Shown: positions 55,755 to 64,000, counted from the stretch's first letter. The stretch is 64,000 nucleotides of DNA from Lysinibacillus parviboronicapiens (GCF_003049575.1 NZ_PYWI01000008.1:62001-126000); one strand, 5' to 3'. Notes: generated from the sequence alone by a model not told the origin. Translations and numbers: made by a program.

Positions 55755-56259
55755 GCCAACCATTTATTGGTCTCAATTACAGGTAAAAGAGTGGCGTCTC
55801 TATCTTGCTTGCACTTCTAAAGGCCTGGCGTTTGTTGGTTCCCCCAACAAACCCTTTGACGAATTAGCTGAATGGGTGCTGAAACATTATCCAGCAAGCC
55901 CGCTTGTGGAAGATGAACAACAGCTTAGCCCTTATGCACATGAAATCATGGAGTATCTAGAAGGAACACGACAAATCTTTACAGTTCCATGTGATTACCA
56001 TGGTACAGCATTCCAACTTGCCGTTTGGCATACACTTTGTGGGATTCCCTATGGACAGACGAAGTCCTATTCGGATATTGCCAATGCCATCAATAAACCG
56101 AAAGCTGTTCGTGCTGTCGGAGCGGCGATTGGCGCTAATCCAGTTTTAATGACTGTTCCATGTCACCGTGTGGTAGGCAAGAATGGCTCATTAACCGGCT
56201 ATCGAGGTGGATTGGACATGAAGACGCAACTTTTAGATATGGAAAGCCGGGAATCCTAG
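55741..56259 (+). CDS. adaB: AdaB: methylated-DNA-[protein]-cysteine S-methyltransferase
   Basis: 172 residues from the ATG at 55741 (GGGGGAG 9 bp upstream). The alkyl-acceptor motif V-P-C141-H-R-V is intact, preceded by the helix-turn-helix GIPYGQTKSYSDIA and AVRAVGAAIGANP. It removes O6-methylguanine and O4-methylthymine lesions in a suicide reaction. Coupled to adaA by overlap. A radical SAM gene follows 37 bp later. Confidence 0.95.
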   Translation: MRKDKPTIYWSQLQVKEWRLYLACTSKGLAFVGSPNKPFDELAEWVLKHYPASPLVEDEQQLSPYAHEIMEYLEGTRQIFTVPCDYHGTAFQLAVWHTLCGIPYGQTKSYSDIANAINKPKAVRAVGAAIGANPVLMTVPCHRVVGKNGSLTGYRGGLDMKTQLLDMESRES

Positions 56260-56296
56260 CAGTAAATGAATTTTTCTACATGGAGGAGGGAGCGAT

Positions 56297-57115
56297 TTGA
56301 AAAGTGAATTGTTCTATAAAAATCCGAAAACAATACTTAATAAAGGGACAGGCTTTCTTGCGGGATACACGCATTCTCTCAATCCATATACGGGCTGTTC
56401 CTTTGGTTGTTCTTATTGCTATGTACGGCAAATGCCTGTAGCTCTCTTTCGAGAAGGCCAATGGGGGCATTGGGTGGATGTCAAACAGGGAGCAGCTACT
56501 CTACTTGCTAAAGAGCTTCGTAGAGCGAAAGAAAAGGGGAAAGTTACTATTTTTATGTCATCAAGTACCGACCCCTATCAACCGATAGAATATCAGGAAA
56601 AAGTGACACGCTCTTTATTAGAGGTGATGGCACAAAATCCGCCCGATTTCTTATTAGTACAAACGAGAAGCCCACTTGTCAGTCGCGATATTGATGTATT
56701 ACAGCGCTTTAAAGATAAAGTTCGAGTAAGCATGACCATTGAAACCGATTCGGAAACCATGCGCAGGCATTTTACACCCGAGGCACCACCTATTCAAGCA
56801 CGTTTAAAAACCCTGCAAAAATTGGCGGATGCAGGCATAGCTACCCAAGTGGCAATAGCGCCTGTTTTACCAAGTAGCGAATATTTTCCTGATAAATTAA
56901 AGCCACTCGTCAATCGAATATGCATTGATGATTATTTTATGGGAGATGGCAGTGGGGGCAAACGCACAAAAAAATTAGGCATTGATAAATTATATGCAGA
57001 GCTAGGGTTAGAAGATTGGTATGGAGCGCACGCCTATAAAGAAGTACAGCAGCGATTTTTACGTATTTTTCCGGAAAATCAAATTTATATTAACCAAGCC
57101 GGATTCGAGCCATAG
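56297..57115 (+). CDS. Spore-photoproduct-lyase-like radical SAM protein
   Basis: 272 residues, TTG start behind GGAGGAGGGAG. The radical SAM cluster motif is C34-x3-C38-x2-C41 in YTGCSFGCSYCYVR. FMSSSTDPYQPIEYQEKVTR and LLVQTRSPLVSRDIDVL are typical of the SPL-like (Rv2578c) family; it is shorter than true SplB (about 340) and lacks its C-terminal radical-relay part as far as I can see. The family is of unknown function, with DNA repair proposed. Being the last gene of the ada operon strengthens a role at damaged bases. The hairpin at 57096-57131 overlaps its stop. Confidence 0.85.
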   Translation: MKSELFYKNPKTILNKGTGFLAGYTHSLNPYTGCSFGCSYCYVRQMPVALFREGQWGHWVDVKQGAATLLAKELRRAKEKGKVTIFMSSSTDPYQPIEYQEKVTRSLLEVMAQNPPDFLLVQTRSPLVSRDIDVLQRFKDKVRVSMTIETDSETMRRHFTPEAPPIQARLKTLQKLADAGIATQVAIAPVLPSSEYFPDKLKPLVNRICIDDYFMGDGSGGKRTKKLGIDKLYAELGLEDWYGAHAYKEVQQRFLRIFPENQIYINQAGFEP

Positions 57116-57131
57116 AGAATCTGGCTTTTGC
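57096..57131 (+). terminator. Terminator of the ada operon
   Basis: AAGCCGGATTC (57096-57106) with GAATCTGGCTT (57117-57127), then TTGCTTTTG. Overlaps the radical SAM stop codon. Confidence 0.75.
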
Positions 57132-57347
57132 TTTTGCAAGTAAATAACAATGACGATAAAGAGGTTTTATTGTCAAAATACCTTTGACGGTTACAGGAAT
57201 TCTCCCAGATTTGACTGCTCCGAAGTGTTTAGCTCCTTTCTCAAGATTTGTACAAAAAGTTACAAAAAATTAAAATAAAATACCTTTCTGCCATGTATAC
57301 AATAGATGAAAATAGAAGGGAAAATTACTTTTACGGGGGGAAGGGAA

Positions 57348-59378
57348 ATGAGGAAGCTATTAGGAAATCTCAAGCTTATGGCGAAAATCGGTATTCTTAT
57401 TCCAATTATTGCAGTATTTTTAGGGAGCATGTCCATGATTAGCTATTTCAGCTCATCAAATGAACTGGAAAAATCAATAGAAAATGAAATGTCTTTATTG
57501 GCAGAAGATGTCACTAATTCTGTGGAAAATAAAATACGTTCGCACAATCAGCTTATTCGTAGCGTGAAATCGACGATAGAAACAGCTGATACCATAATGT
57601 CAAGGGAACAATTCAAACGCTATATCGAGCAATTACTTCCATTAAATAAAGAAACATATGGGATGGGACTGTGGCTTGAAAAGGGCGAAGCAAATGGAGA
57701 ATTTTTTGGTCCGTACATCTATAAGGACGGTGAAAAAATTATCTATACGGATGTGTATCAAGACCCGTCCTATAATTTCCATACACAGGAGTGGTATACA
57801 AATAGTTTACAATCCACTGAAGTGATACATACAGAACCTTATTTCGATGAAAGTTTAGGAGAAATGTTTATTTCATTTGGAATCCAAGTAGTTGATGGCA
57901 CAACGCCGATTGGGGTTATTACAGGTGATTACGTGCTAGATTCTATACAATTCGTTGTTTCCGATGTCAAAATTAGAGACAGTGGTTATGCTTTTTTAAT
58001 AGATGACAGTGGTAAATTTTTAACACATCCTGACGTTGAAAAAGTCAATAATGAGACGATTCAAAATCTGTTAAACATTCCGCTCGAACAGTTATCAGAC
58101 AAAGAAAAGTTAATTCACGCAGCCATTAATGGCGAAGATTATACCGTAAAATACAAGCAAATAAACGATATGCCTTAGAAGCTAGTTTTACTTGTCCCAA
58201 CGAGTGAGTTAACTAGTGAAGTACAAGCAACGCTCTACCAGCAAACTATCATTAGTGTTGTTTTAATATTACTTATTGCATTGATTATCTATTTACTGGC
58301 ACGCTATATCCGTGGTGAAGTACAAATTATGATTGAGCATTTAGGTAGTCTTGCAACAGGTGATTTAACGCAAACGATGTCAATCGATACAAAAGACGAA
58401 TTTGGTGAGATGGCCCAACATTATAATCATTCCTTAGAAGCATTGGGGGGGATGATGAAACATATTTTGTCAGAATCAGAAACTGTCGCTTCGACTGCGG
58501 AGGAGCTGACAGCAAGTGTGCAAGAAGTCAATCTATCCGTGACGGATGTAGCAACCTCTATGCAAGAAGTTGCAGAAAATACTATGAAACAACAACAAGT
58601 CAGTGACCAATTAGAATCTGAAACTACACAACTAACGGATGACATGCATGGTGTCATTCATACCTTAGAAAGGGCAGTCCAACAATCTGTAACAACTTCA
58701 CATATTGCAGCTGACGGCTCGAAGCAAATTCGTTCATTCGTGGACGAAATTGTCCATCTACATACGCAGGTAGAGAACAGTGCAAAATTAGTAAGTAGCT
58801 TGAAAAATCAGTCTGCACAAATTGAAAAGATGAGCCAACTTATTTCTTCCATAACAGATCAAACAAATTTGTTATCATTAAATGCAGCGATTGAAGCAGC
58901 ACGTGCTGGGGAAGCAGGCAAAGGTTTTGCCGTAGTAGCAGGAGAAGTGAAGGTCCTTGCAGAGCAAACAGGTCATGCCTCGCAGGACATTGCCACACTT
59001 GTTCACAATATTCAAAATCAAATGAATGAAGTTGTTACGGTAATGGAGCAAAGTCGTACAATTGCTCATAACGGTATTGATTCTGTGCAACAAGCAGGAG
59101 TAACATTTGATACAATTGCAAATGCTATTGAAGATTTGAAACAAACGATGGTAGAGACAAGCTCTAATACAACAGAAGCTTACGGAAAGCTTACCGAAGT
59201 GACTTCAAACGTTCAGGCCATAAGTAAACAAGCGATGGCAACAAATGAGCACACCTTAAACGTGTCGGCAATTACAGAGGAACAAGCCTCTACAATGAAT
59301 GAAATGGCGTCAGCTTCTGAGCAGTTAGCCAAACTTGCCACAAACCTTCAAGAAGAATCAGGGAAATTTAAGGTGTAA
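57348..59378 (+). pseudogene. Methyl-accepting chemotaxis protein interrupted by an amber codon
   Basis: Start ATG 57348 (GGGGGGAAGGGAA upstream). Helix 1 (MAKIGILIPIIAVFLGSMSM), a double-Cache sensor domain, then TAG at 58176-58178. The same frame continues at once with [11 protein letters not shown], helix 2 ([20 protein letters not shown]), HAMP and the intact tip [20 protein letters not shown] to 59378. The context DMP-stop-KLVLLVP points to a former Trp (TGG to TAG, one G to A change). Without suppression, only the membrane sensor half is made. The rest of the reading frame is undamaged, so the event is recent or is a sequencing error. Confidence 0.9.
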
Positions 59379-59548
59379 AAAGTAGGTCTTCCATTTCTTT
59401 TATGAAAAAATTGAGGCTTTAGTATAACATGGCAGCCAGTCAACGAGGCGGGCAATCAACTGTCTTGGTTTATTTACTAATCAGTGAGAGATGAAGAAAA
59501 CTTTCACTGATTGGAGTTTCGTTTTGTAGTTAAAATAGAACGTATGTG

Positions 59549-59557
59549 TGTTATAAT
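59549..59557 (+). promoter_or_regulatory. Extended -10 promoter of the toxin mRNA
   Basis: TGTTATAAT: consensus TATAAT with the upstream TGn extension, about 65 bp before the toxin start. TTGTAG (59524-59529) is too far to be a normal -35, which the extended -10 can tolerate. Confidence 0.6.
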
Positions 59558-59624
59558 TGAAAGATAATAGTTAGGTGACTCAAGGGTGGTTGGCTCACTC
59601 CCATGTTGAAAGGGGGTGGTGCCA

Positions 59625-59708
59625 TTGACAGTATTTGAAGCATTGATGTTTGCGCTTACGTTCGCTGCATTGATTGTGTCAATTCTTTCATTTAACCATA
59701 AAAAATAA
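59625..59708 (+). CDS. Type I toxin (putative holin-like toxin family)
   Basis: Short gene of 27 residues: TTG start read as MTVFEALMFALTFAALIVSI followed by LSFNHKK. AAAGGGGGTGG is a very strong ribosome site. One hydrophobic helix with a basic tail and the MTVFEAL start match the holin-like toxins found in Firmicutes type I toxin-antitoxin loci. The mRNA has a long leader and trailer with 5'-3' complementarity (ACTCAAGG 59578-59585 with CCTTGAGT 59714-59721). A minus-strand TATAAT lies beyond its 3' end. The peptide would damage or depolarise the membrane if over-expressed. Confidence 0.8.
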   Translation: MTVFEALMFALTFAALIVSILSFNHKK

Positions 59709-59786
59709 CCCATCCTTGAGTTAACGGCTCAGATGGGTTAGCTAACCTATAAGTAGCCAGTCCCTTTGAGGGAACCTGCTATTATA
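59706..59786 (-). ncRNA. Candidate antisense RNA antitoxin of the type I locus
   Basis: On the minus strand a TATAAT (complement of 59781-59786) could start an RNA running toward and under the toxin 3' region. TAACCCATC (59706-59714) and GATGGGTTA (59732-59740) give a stable hairpin within it, as does CCCTTTGAGGG near 59762. The -35 region is poor and no end could be fixed, so coordinates are only the clearest part. Confidence 0.35.
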
Positions 59787-59791
59787 TTTGG

Positions 59792-59826
59792 CTGATTGAT
59801 GTACCACCATCAATCAGTCTTTTTAA
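59792..59826 (+). terminator. Terminator of the toxin mRNA
   Basis: CTGATTGATG (59792-59801), loop TACCAC, CATCAATCAG (59808-59817), then TCTTTTTAA. Confidence 0.88.
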
Positions 59827-59938
59827 TTTATTCAATTCTTATATTTATTATACTTTTGTGAGGTCTTTTTTACAAGTTGAACAACGCCATAAAAAATGAT
59901 GGTCATGATTAATGCATGCAAAAAGGTCACACTTTCCA

Positions 59939-61183
59939 TTATCTAAATTTAAAGGCTTCATAGTTGAGGTCGACATCACGATTGTGGGATTTGAATTGCT
60001 TTGCGTAGCGTTTTACCATTTTTTCAGGGCCACACATGAAGATGCTAGTATGGGCGGGCACACTGTAATCAGCAAAACAGGGCCTGTCCATTTGCGTCGT
60101 ATCAATCAAATTCACTTTGAAGTGTTCATTGTTTTTTGCATAGTCTTGTAAAAACTCTGTGTGGATGGCGTCGTCCTGACCGCGATAACTGTAAAATAAT
60201 TCAATATTTTGAGTCGAGGGTGCCGATGTTAGATACGATAAAAAGGGCGTAATGCCTACGCCACCAGCAATCCATAGTTGTTGTTGTTGGCCAGCTTCAA
60301 AGTTTAAATATCCATAGGGACCTTCAATCGCTATGGGTGTATTTAATTGAATCATAGTATTCACTTTTTTTGTGAAATCGCCGAGAGCCTTAATGGTGAC
60401 GACTATTTTTTGCCCATCTCCAGCCGTTATGGAGAAGGGGTGTGGTGCTTCTTCTAACCCCTCTTGAAAAATTTTCAAAAAGATAAATTGACCATGGCGG
60501 TAAGGTAGTTTGTTATCGAGTGTCAATTGTAATTCAACAGCGCTTGGAGCAATTTTTCGAATGCCTGTAATTTTACCGGTGTGCTTAAAGCGCATGTCTT
60601 GATACATTGTCAGCATGTACAGGGCTGACATAAATCCGATGGTGGCAGTGCTCGCAGTAAAAATGCCTAAAGGCGTTGGCTGTAGTAAATCATAGCGACT
60701 TGAAAAATAGACATGATACAGGCCGAATGCGTAAGGGATCAGTAATAGTCGATGGATGATGCGCCAATGCTCATATTTTAGGAATTTAGCAAAAAGTGCG
60801 ATTAAAATAAGGGCGATAAAGCCATATTGAGCGATTTCTCCAAAGTTTTTAGCCAATTCAGTGAGTGGCGTTTTTTGCACTTTATCCCAGTTTGGTACCA
60901 TCTTTTGTAATTGTCCATGTAAGATCGCGAACACCAAAGATAAAATAGCCAGATATTTATGGTAAACATAGACATGCTCTAGGCCGTGGAACCAGCGTTC
61001 AATGATTTTAATTCTTGTAGATAATAAAAATACAAGAAAGAATCCGGTAATCGCCAAGCCTGCAATCATATGACTGAGTTTGTTAAGTACATGAATGGGT
61101 GCTATGGGCTTCGCAAAATACCAAAGGAAAGCACTGCTACACATGATAATGATGATAAATAAAATGCCTTTAAAAGATTTCAT
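59939..61183 (-). CDS. Ferric-reductase-like transmembrane protein with ferredoxin-NADP reductase domain
   Basis: 414 residues. Six helices in the first 210 residues form the ferric-reductase-like haem domain; haem His candidates are in HKYLAILSLVFAILHGQL and IIHRLLLIPYAFGLYHVYF. The rest is an FAD/NAD(P)H module: HPFSIT binds FAD, IAGGVGITPFLSYL the nucleotide, and FMCGPEKMVKRY the nicotinamide end. It would carry electrons from NAD(P)H across the membrane to Fe(III), O2 or another acceptor, similar to a small bacterial NADPH oxidase. It is alone on the minus strand. Confidence 0.88.
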   Translation of the reverse strand: MKSFKGILFIIIIMCSSAFLWYFAKPIAPIHVLNKLSHMIAGLAITGFFLVFLLSTRIKIIERWFHGLEHVYVYHKYLAILSLVFAILHGQLQKMVPNWDKVQKTPLTELAKNFGEIAQYGFIALILIALFAKFLKYEHWRIIHRLLLIPYAFGLYHVYFSSRYDLLQPTPLGIFTASTATIGFMSALYMLTMYQDMRFKHTGKITGIRKIAPSAVELQLTLDNKLPYRHGQFIFLKIFQEGLEEAPHPFSITAGDGQKIVVTIKALGDFTKKVNTMIQLNTPIAIEGPYGYLNFEAGQQQQLWIAGGVGITPFLSYLTSAPSTQNIELFYSYRGQDDAIHTEFLQDYAKNNEHFKVNLIDTTQMDRPCFADYSVPAHTSIFMCGPEKMVKRYAKQFKSHNRDVDLNYEAFKFR

Positions 61184-61253
61184 AATAACCTCCAGTACTT
61201 ATTTTTATCTTTTCTCCTACTAGATATACAATAAATTCCTGAATTGTTGTGGA

Positions 61254-62168
61254 TTATGACTTTTGACTGGTCAATTTGTTTAGTATTTTTTGACGCTCTG
61301 CCTCAAAATCACTAGGAAGTACACGATTCACAGGGAAATGTCCGTTGTGACGCTTATGAAACCAATGTGGCATGATTTCGCTGTGTTGTTTGTACTGTAA
61401 CGCTTGTTTTTTGGTGTGAAAGGATTGCTTATAAAATAATGCTTCCGCCACCGTTGTAAGTTGTTGTTGCCGCCAATCCTTTAACACAGATTCAACATAG
61501 CTCCATTTCGGGACATTGTTGTCGATAGCTGTTGTCATGGCAAATAGCACTAATTCCTCGGTTAATTCTTTTTTCCAATAAGCTATTTTGTCAGTGACAT
61601 AAGGATGTAAACGACCAAAGCCGTTGTGACTATAAAAGTGTTCGGCTGTTGGCGCAGATGCATCGTTACGCTGTACATCTAATGAGGAATTCTCTGTTGT
61701 ATTTTCTGTGTAATCTATTGGTATTGGTGATGTCACATTGCAATCAACCATGATCTCATTTTGCCGAGATGCAAGCTTTGAAGTTTCATGTGTGGATGCC
61801 GTCATTTCGCAGGTTTGCATGTCCTCATCTTGCGTAGGGAAATCAGCACAAAGGTCATCAATCGCCTGTTGATTGACACGATACCATTTGGTACGATCTG
61901 TTTTCATGCGATTATAATGGCCGACAACGATTAGCTGTTGTTCCTCCAGTTTTCGAATTGTCCGCTCAAGTGTACTTTTTGACCAAAATGGAAATTCCTT
62001 ATGCCAGTCCTCTAATGTTTTATACATCCATTTATGACCGTCTCTATAATTTTTAGATAAGCGCAACCAATAATGCATTTGCTGTAAAACAAGGGCTTGA
62101 TTTAGTCCGATTTTTACCGCGAGTGAGGGCAACAGTTGTAGAGGGGATTCTTTTATAAGTAAGTTCAT
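61254..62168 (-). CDS. DnaD / replisome-organiser-like DNA-binding protein
   Basis: 304 residues from the ATG at 62168, behind AAAAGGAG; the ATG at 62258 is too far upstream. The N-terminal part is a winged helix (LQQMHYWLRLSKNYRDGHKW, WSKSTLERTIRKLEEQQLIV) like replication-initiator proteins of phages and plasmids. A Ser/Thr/Glu-rich linker follows, then a C-terminal DnaD-like domain (ELVLFAMTTAIDNNVPKWSY then VESVLKDW). It may be a domesticated phage or plasmid replication protein. No other phage genes surround it. Confidence 0.7.
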   Translation of the reverse strand: MNLLIKESPLQLLPSLAVKIGLNQALVLQQMHYWLRLSKNYRDGHKWMYKTLEDWHKEFPFWSKSTLERTIRKLEEQQLIVVGHYNRMKTDRTKWYRVNQQAIDDLCADFPTQDEDMQTCEMTASTHETSKLASRQNEIMVDCNVTSPIPIDYTENTTENSSLDVQRNDASAPTAEHFYSHNGFGRLHPYVTDKIAYWKKELTEELVLFAMTTAIDNNVPKWSYVESVLKDWRQQQLTTVAEALFYKQSFHTKKQALQYKQHSEIMPHWFHKRHNGHFPVNRVLPSDFEAERQKILNKLTSQKS

Positions 62169-62403
62169 ACTCGTCACATCTCCTTTTAGTCTATTTGTGA
62201 GCTGAGAAATGCCAGATGAGGCATTTTTCATTTCACTTAATATATATCGTTTGTGCACTAAAAGAGGGACATGATTTGAAAAAATATTGATGTAGAAAAT
62301 AATACGAGTGTATGTTCGGAATGTGTGTTCTCTTTTTAGGTGAAGTGTGTTAAATTAGGAAAGTAGAATTTTATCCATACATAAGGAGAGGAAGTTAATA
62401 ATT

Positions 62404-62892
62404 ATGCAAGGGAATACACATATCGTTGGGGGCATCACTGCAAGCCTTGCCTTTGCACAAATTTCCAATGATAATCCATTCGTCTTAGTAGGAGCGGGCA
62501 TTGTCGGTGCATTACTTCCGGATATATGCCATGGCGGTAGTAAAATCGGGCGCACGTTTCCCATTATTTCAAAAATCGTCAATAAGCTATTTGGTCATCG
62601 TTCCTTCACACATAGTTTGCTTTTCTTATTTCTAGTCATGACCATGCTGCATTCCTTTATTCCCTATGACGCCATTACCGCAGGAATCTTAGTCGGAATG
62701 GTCAGTCATATCCTGCTCGATATGGGCACAAAACAAGGGGTGAAATTATTTTTCCCCATCAAAATTCCGGTGCGTTTTCCACTCACAACGAAAACGGGTG
62801 GCAAAGTAGAGCAAGTCGTGTTAGCACTATTATCAGGACTTTCACTCTATTTTGGCTATGAAATCATTAGTAAATTCATAACTGTCATGTGA
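62404..62892 (+). CDS. YdjM-like membrane metal-dependent hydrolase (DUF457)
   Basis: 162 residues. MQGNTHIVGGITASLAFAQ, LLPDICHGGSKIGRTFP, FGHRSFTHSLLFLFLVM and SHILLDMGTKQGVKLFFPIK carry the conserved His/Asp residues of the family; four membrane helices run through the protein. E. coli YdjM is membrane-bound and SOS-induced. The true reaction is not known; phospholipid-type substrates have been considered. AGGAGAGG lies ahead of the ATG. Confidence 0.88.
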   Translation: MQGNTHIVGGITASLAFAQISNDNPFVLVGAGIVGALLPDICHGGSKIGRTFPIISKIVNKLFGHRSFTHSLLFLFLVMTMLHSFIPYDAITAGILVGMVSHILLDMGTKQGVKLFFPIKIPVRFPLTTKTGGKVEQVVLALLSGLSLYFGYEIISKFITVM

Positions 62893-62898
62893 AAAGTA

Positions 62899-62924
62899 AA
62901 AAACCCCTGCGCCCAGGGGTTTTT
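62899..62924. terminator. Bidirectional terminator
   Basis: AAAAACCCCTG (62899-62909) with CAGGGGTTTTT (62914-62924), loop of 4 nt. Serves the YdjM-like gene and the convergent squalene/phytoene-synthase homologue. Confidence 0.92.
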
Positions 62925-62930
62925 GCATGT

Positions 62931-63779
62931 TTATGAATTGTCGTGAATTGTTTGAGTGCCAGGCACCTGAATCTCTTCCACTGTTTGCTCCACCTCGGCG
63001 CGTGTCATCTTTTCACGGCCATCTTGCATTGCTTTCAACGTTTTATGTGCTAATGCAAGGGGAAGGCGGCAGAACAATAAGACCGTACGTTTATTAATAT
63101 CCTTCATATACAAGTCAGCCTTCGCCAAGTTTTCCTCCGCATAGGCAAATAAATCATCGCGGGTCCATCCATCTGGCACGAAACTCACGCCGCGTTCGTT
63201 CATATCCTCGTGTTGATTGCGTAATATATTGACGGCTTGTAGCCCACGCCCATAGCCAATTGCCAACTCACGATCTGTTTGAATGTCTGCACCCCACGCC
63301 CAAAGCTCTGATAGCATTGTACCAACCAGCCCTGCCACGTAGTATGTATAATCATCCAAATCCTCACGTGTATGCACTTGCCAGTTTGCTTTTGCCCATT
63401 TTGCCATCCCAAAGGCCATTTCACTTGTGGACGCTTGGACAATGTTACGTGCGCCTTCTGGGCAAAAAATCAGCCAATCAGCTAAACGTAGTGATACTTC
63501 AGGCAATTGCTCAGCATAAGGAGCTAATAATGCAGCATATGCTTCCGCATCGAAGTCTGTATTTAATAATTCACTCGTAGCTGTAAGTAAATCGAATTTT
63601 ATATCGTTGGACAGCATTTCATGGTCTTCGATTTCATCAATCGCACGCATCGCCAAATAAGCCGCCGCAACGGACATTTTTAAATCATTTTTTAAAAATG
63701 TAATCGGTATATAAAATGTGCGACTCGTTTCTTTTAACACGTGCATCGCTTCTTTATAGAGTGTTTTTTGATCTTTCAC
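62931..63779 (-). CDS. Squalene/phytoene-synthase family protein
   Basis: 282 residues from the GTG at 63779, behind GGAGG; the ATG at 63797 precedes that site. First Asp-rich motif is D48-E-I-E-D52 in AMRAIDEIEDHE. The second, normally NxxRDxxED, reads NILRNQHED, so its first Asp is Asn. SRTFYIPITFL at the start matches the head-to-head prenyl transferase fold. The usual job is joining two farnesyl diphosphates. The altered second motif leaves room for a different reaction, such as the phosphatase activity known for B. subtilis YisP. No other carotenoid or hopanoid gene is nearby. Confidence 0.85.
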   Translation of the reverse strand: MKDQKTLYKEAMHVLKETSRTFYIPITFLKNDLKMSVAAAYLAMRAIDEIEDHEMLSNDIKFDLLTATSELLNTDFDAEAYAALLAPYAEQLPEVSLRLADWLIFCPEGARNIVQASTSEMAFGMAKWAKANWQVHTREDLDDYTYYVAGLVGTMLSELWAWGADIQTDRELAIGYGRGLQAVNILRNQHEDMNERGVSFVPDGWTRDDLFAYAEENLAKADLYMKDINKRTVLLFCRLPLALAHKTLKAMQDGREKMTRAEVEQTVEEIQVPGTQTIHDNS

Positions 63780-64000
63780 TTGTATTCCTCCGTTCAATTG
63801 GTACCACTTCTATAGTATATCGTATCGCAAAAGTGTGGAAAGATAAAACAGATTGTTCAATTTACGATCATATTCTTTGTAAACACTCAAAAAAAGTGAT
63901 AAAGTTTAATTGTAAACTATTTAAGTGTATACATTATATTGATAAACAAAAATGTGAAGCTTAAAGCAATTGGCGGTTGTTATCGAGTGTCAAGTCACCA

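Noticed and set aside
57270-57305. Possible sigma-D promoter (TAAA-N15-GCC) ahead of the second chemoreceptor
   Set aside because: The -35-like TAAA spacing is right, but the -10 matches only the first three bases of GCCGATAT, so it is not listed.
57248-57442. Plus-strand frame overlapping the start of the second chemoreceptor
   Set aside because: It is out of frame with the chemoreceptor and lacks a ribosome site.
63716-63964. Plus-strand frame at the right edge
   Set aside because: Mostly antisense to the squalene/phytoene-synthase homologue start. No ribosome site.
1-64000. Search for CRISPR arrays, tRNA/rRNA genes and riboswitches
   Set aside because: No regularly spaced direct repeats with unique spacers, no cloverleaf-like or rRNA-like stretch, and no recognisable riboswitch core were seen by eye.

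Overview
The window looks like chromosomal DNA of a low-GC, endospore-lineage Bacillales bacterium, most likely Lysinibacillus or a close relative in the Planococcaceae. This is inferred from the strong AGGAGG-type ribosome binding sites, frequent GTG/TTG starts, a tandem dynamin gene (DynA type), DUF4183 proteins, a YkuS-family protein, a DUF2089 regulator and a b(o/a)3-type oxidase operon. I see no rRNA, tRNA, CRISPR array, prophage or intact insertion sequence. Gene density is normal, with several gene-poor gaps that hold decayed genes and hairpin elements.

Layout. 1-4.7 kb: MerR-type regulator (partial), serine beta-lactamase-fold hydrolase, FAD oxidoreductase, M32 carboxypeptidase. 4.7-5.2 kb: gap with two near-identical terminators, a transposase scrap and a structured intergenic repeat. 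5.2-7.7 kb: ba3-type oxidase operon on the minus strand, including an unlisted 40-residue subunit IIA gene. 8.1-8.9 kb: CheX and a 29-residue membrane microprotein behind a Fur-box-like promoter. 9.2-21.2 kb: an eleven-gene cluster (peptide ABC transporter, IclR regulator, M14 metallopeptidase, pyroglutamyl peptidase, 5-oxoprolinase PxpB-PxpC-PxpA). Read together it is a peptide-to-glutamate salvage route, with import, cleavage, release of 5-oxoproline and ATP-driven opening to glutamate. 21.6-21.9 kb: a decayed Nudix gene. 22.1-26.7 kb: a DeoR-controlled four-carbon sugar-acid operon (DUF1537 kinase, PdxA2-like dehydrogenase, GntP permease), with a clear promoter and palindromic operators.

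27.4-36.5 kb: two DUF4183 proteins, DynA, a sulfurtransferase, a 21-nt tandem repeat, an AidB-like acyl-CoA dehydrogenase and an acyl-CoA ligase. 36.6-43 kb: TetR regulator, ECF sigma fragment, MBL hydrolase, malic enzyme, a frameshifted chemoreceptor and a YIP1 protein. 43-50 kb: a purC outside any pur operon, with PurBox-like sites, then gdhA, a DUF188 protein, D-serine ammonia-lyase, a lipoprotein, small proteins and a class V aminotransferase. 50.6-52.7 kb: a membrane protein and a DUF2089 three-gene operon.

53.3-57.1 kb is an alkylation-repair island: AlkA, a 2OG-Fe(II) oxygenase, AdaA, AdaB and an SPL-like radical SAM protein. It is followed by a second chemoreceptor gene broken by an amber codon, an unlisted type I toxin gene of 27 residues with antisense-RNA-like architecture, a ferric-reductase-like protein, a DnaD-like protein, a YdjM-like protein and a squalene/phytoene-synthase homologue whose second Asp-rich motif is altered.

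The strongest candidates for follow-up are the pyroglutamyl-peptide cluster with its 940-residue M14 protein, the radical SAM gene in the Ada island, the Fur-boxed microprotein, the type I toxin locus, and the loss of both chemoreceptors in the window.
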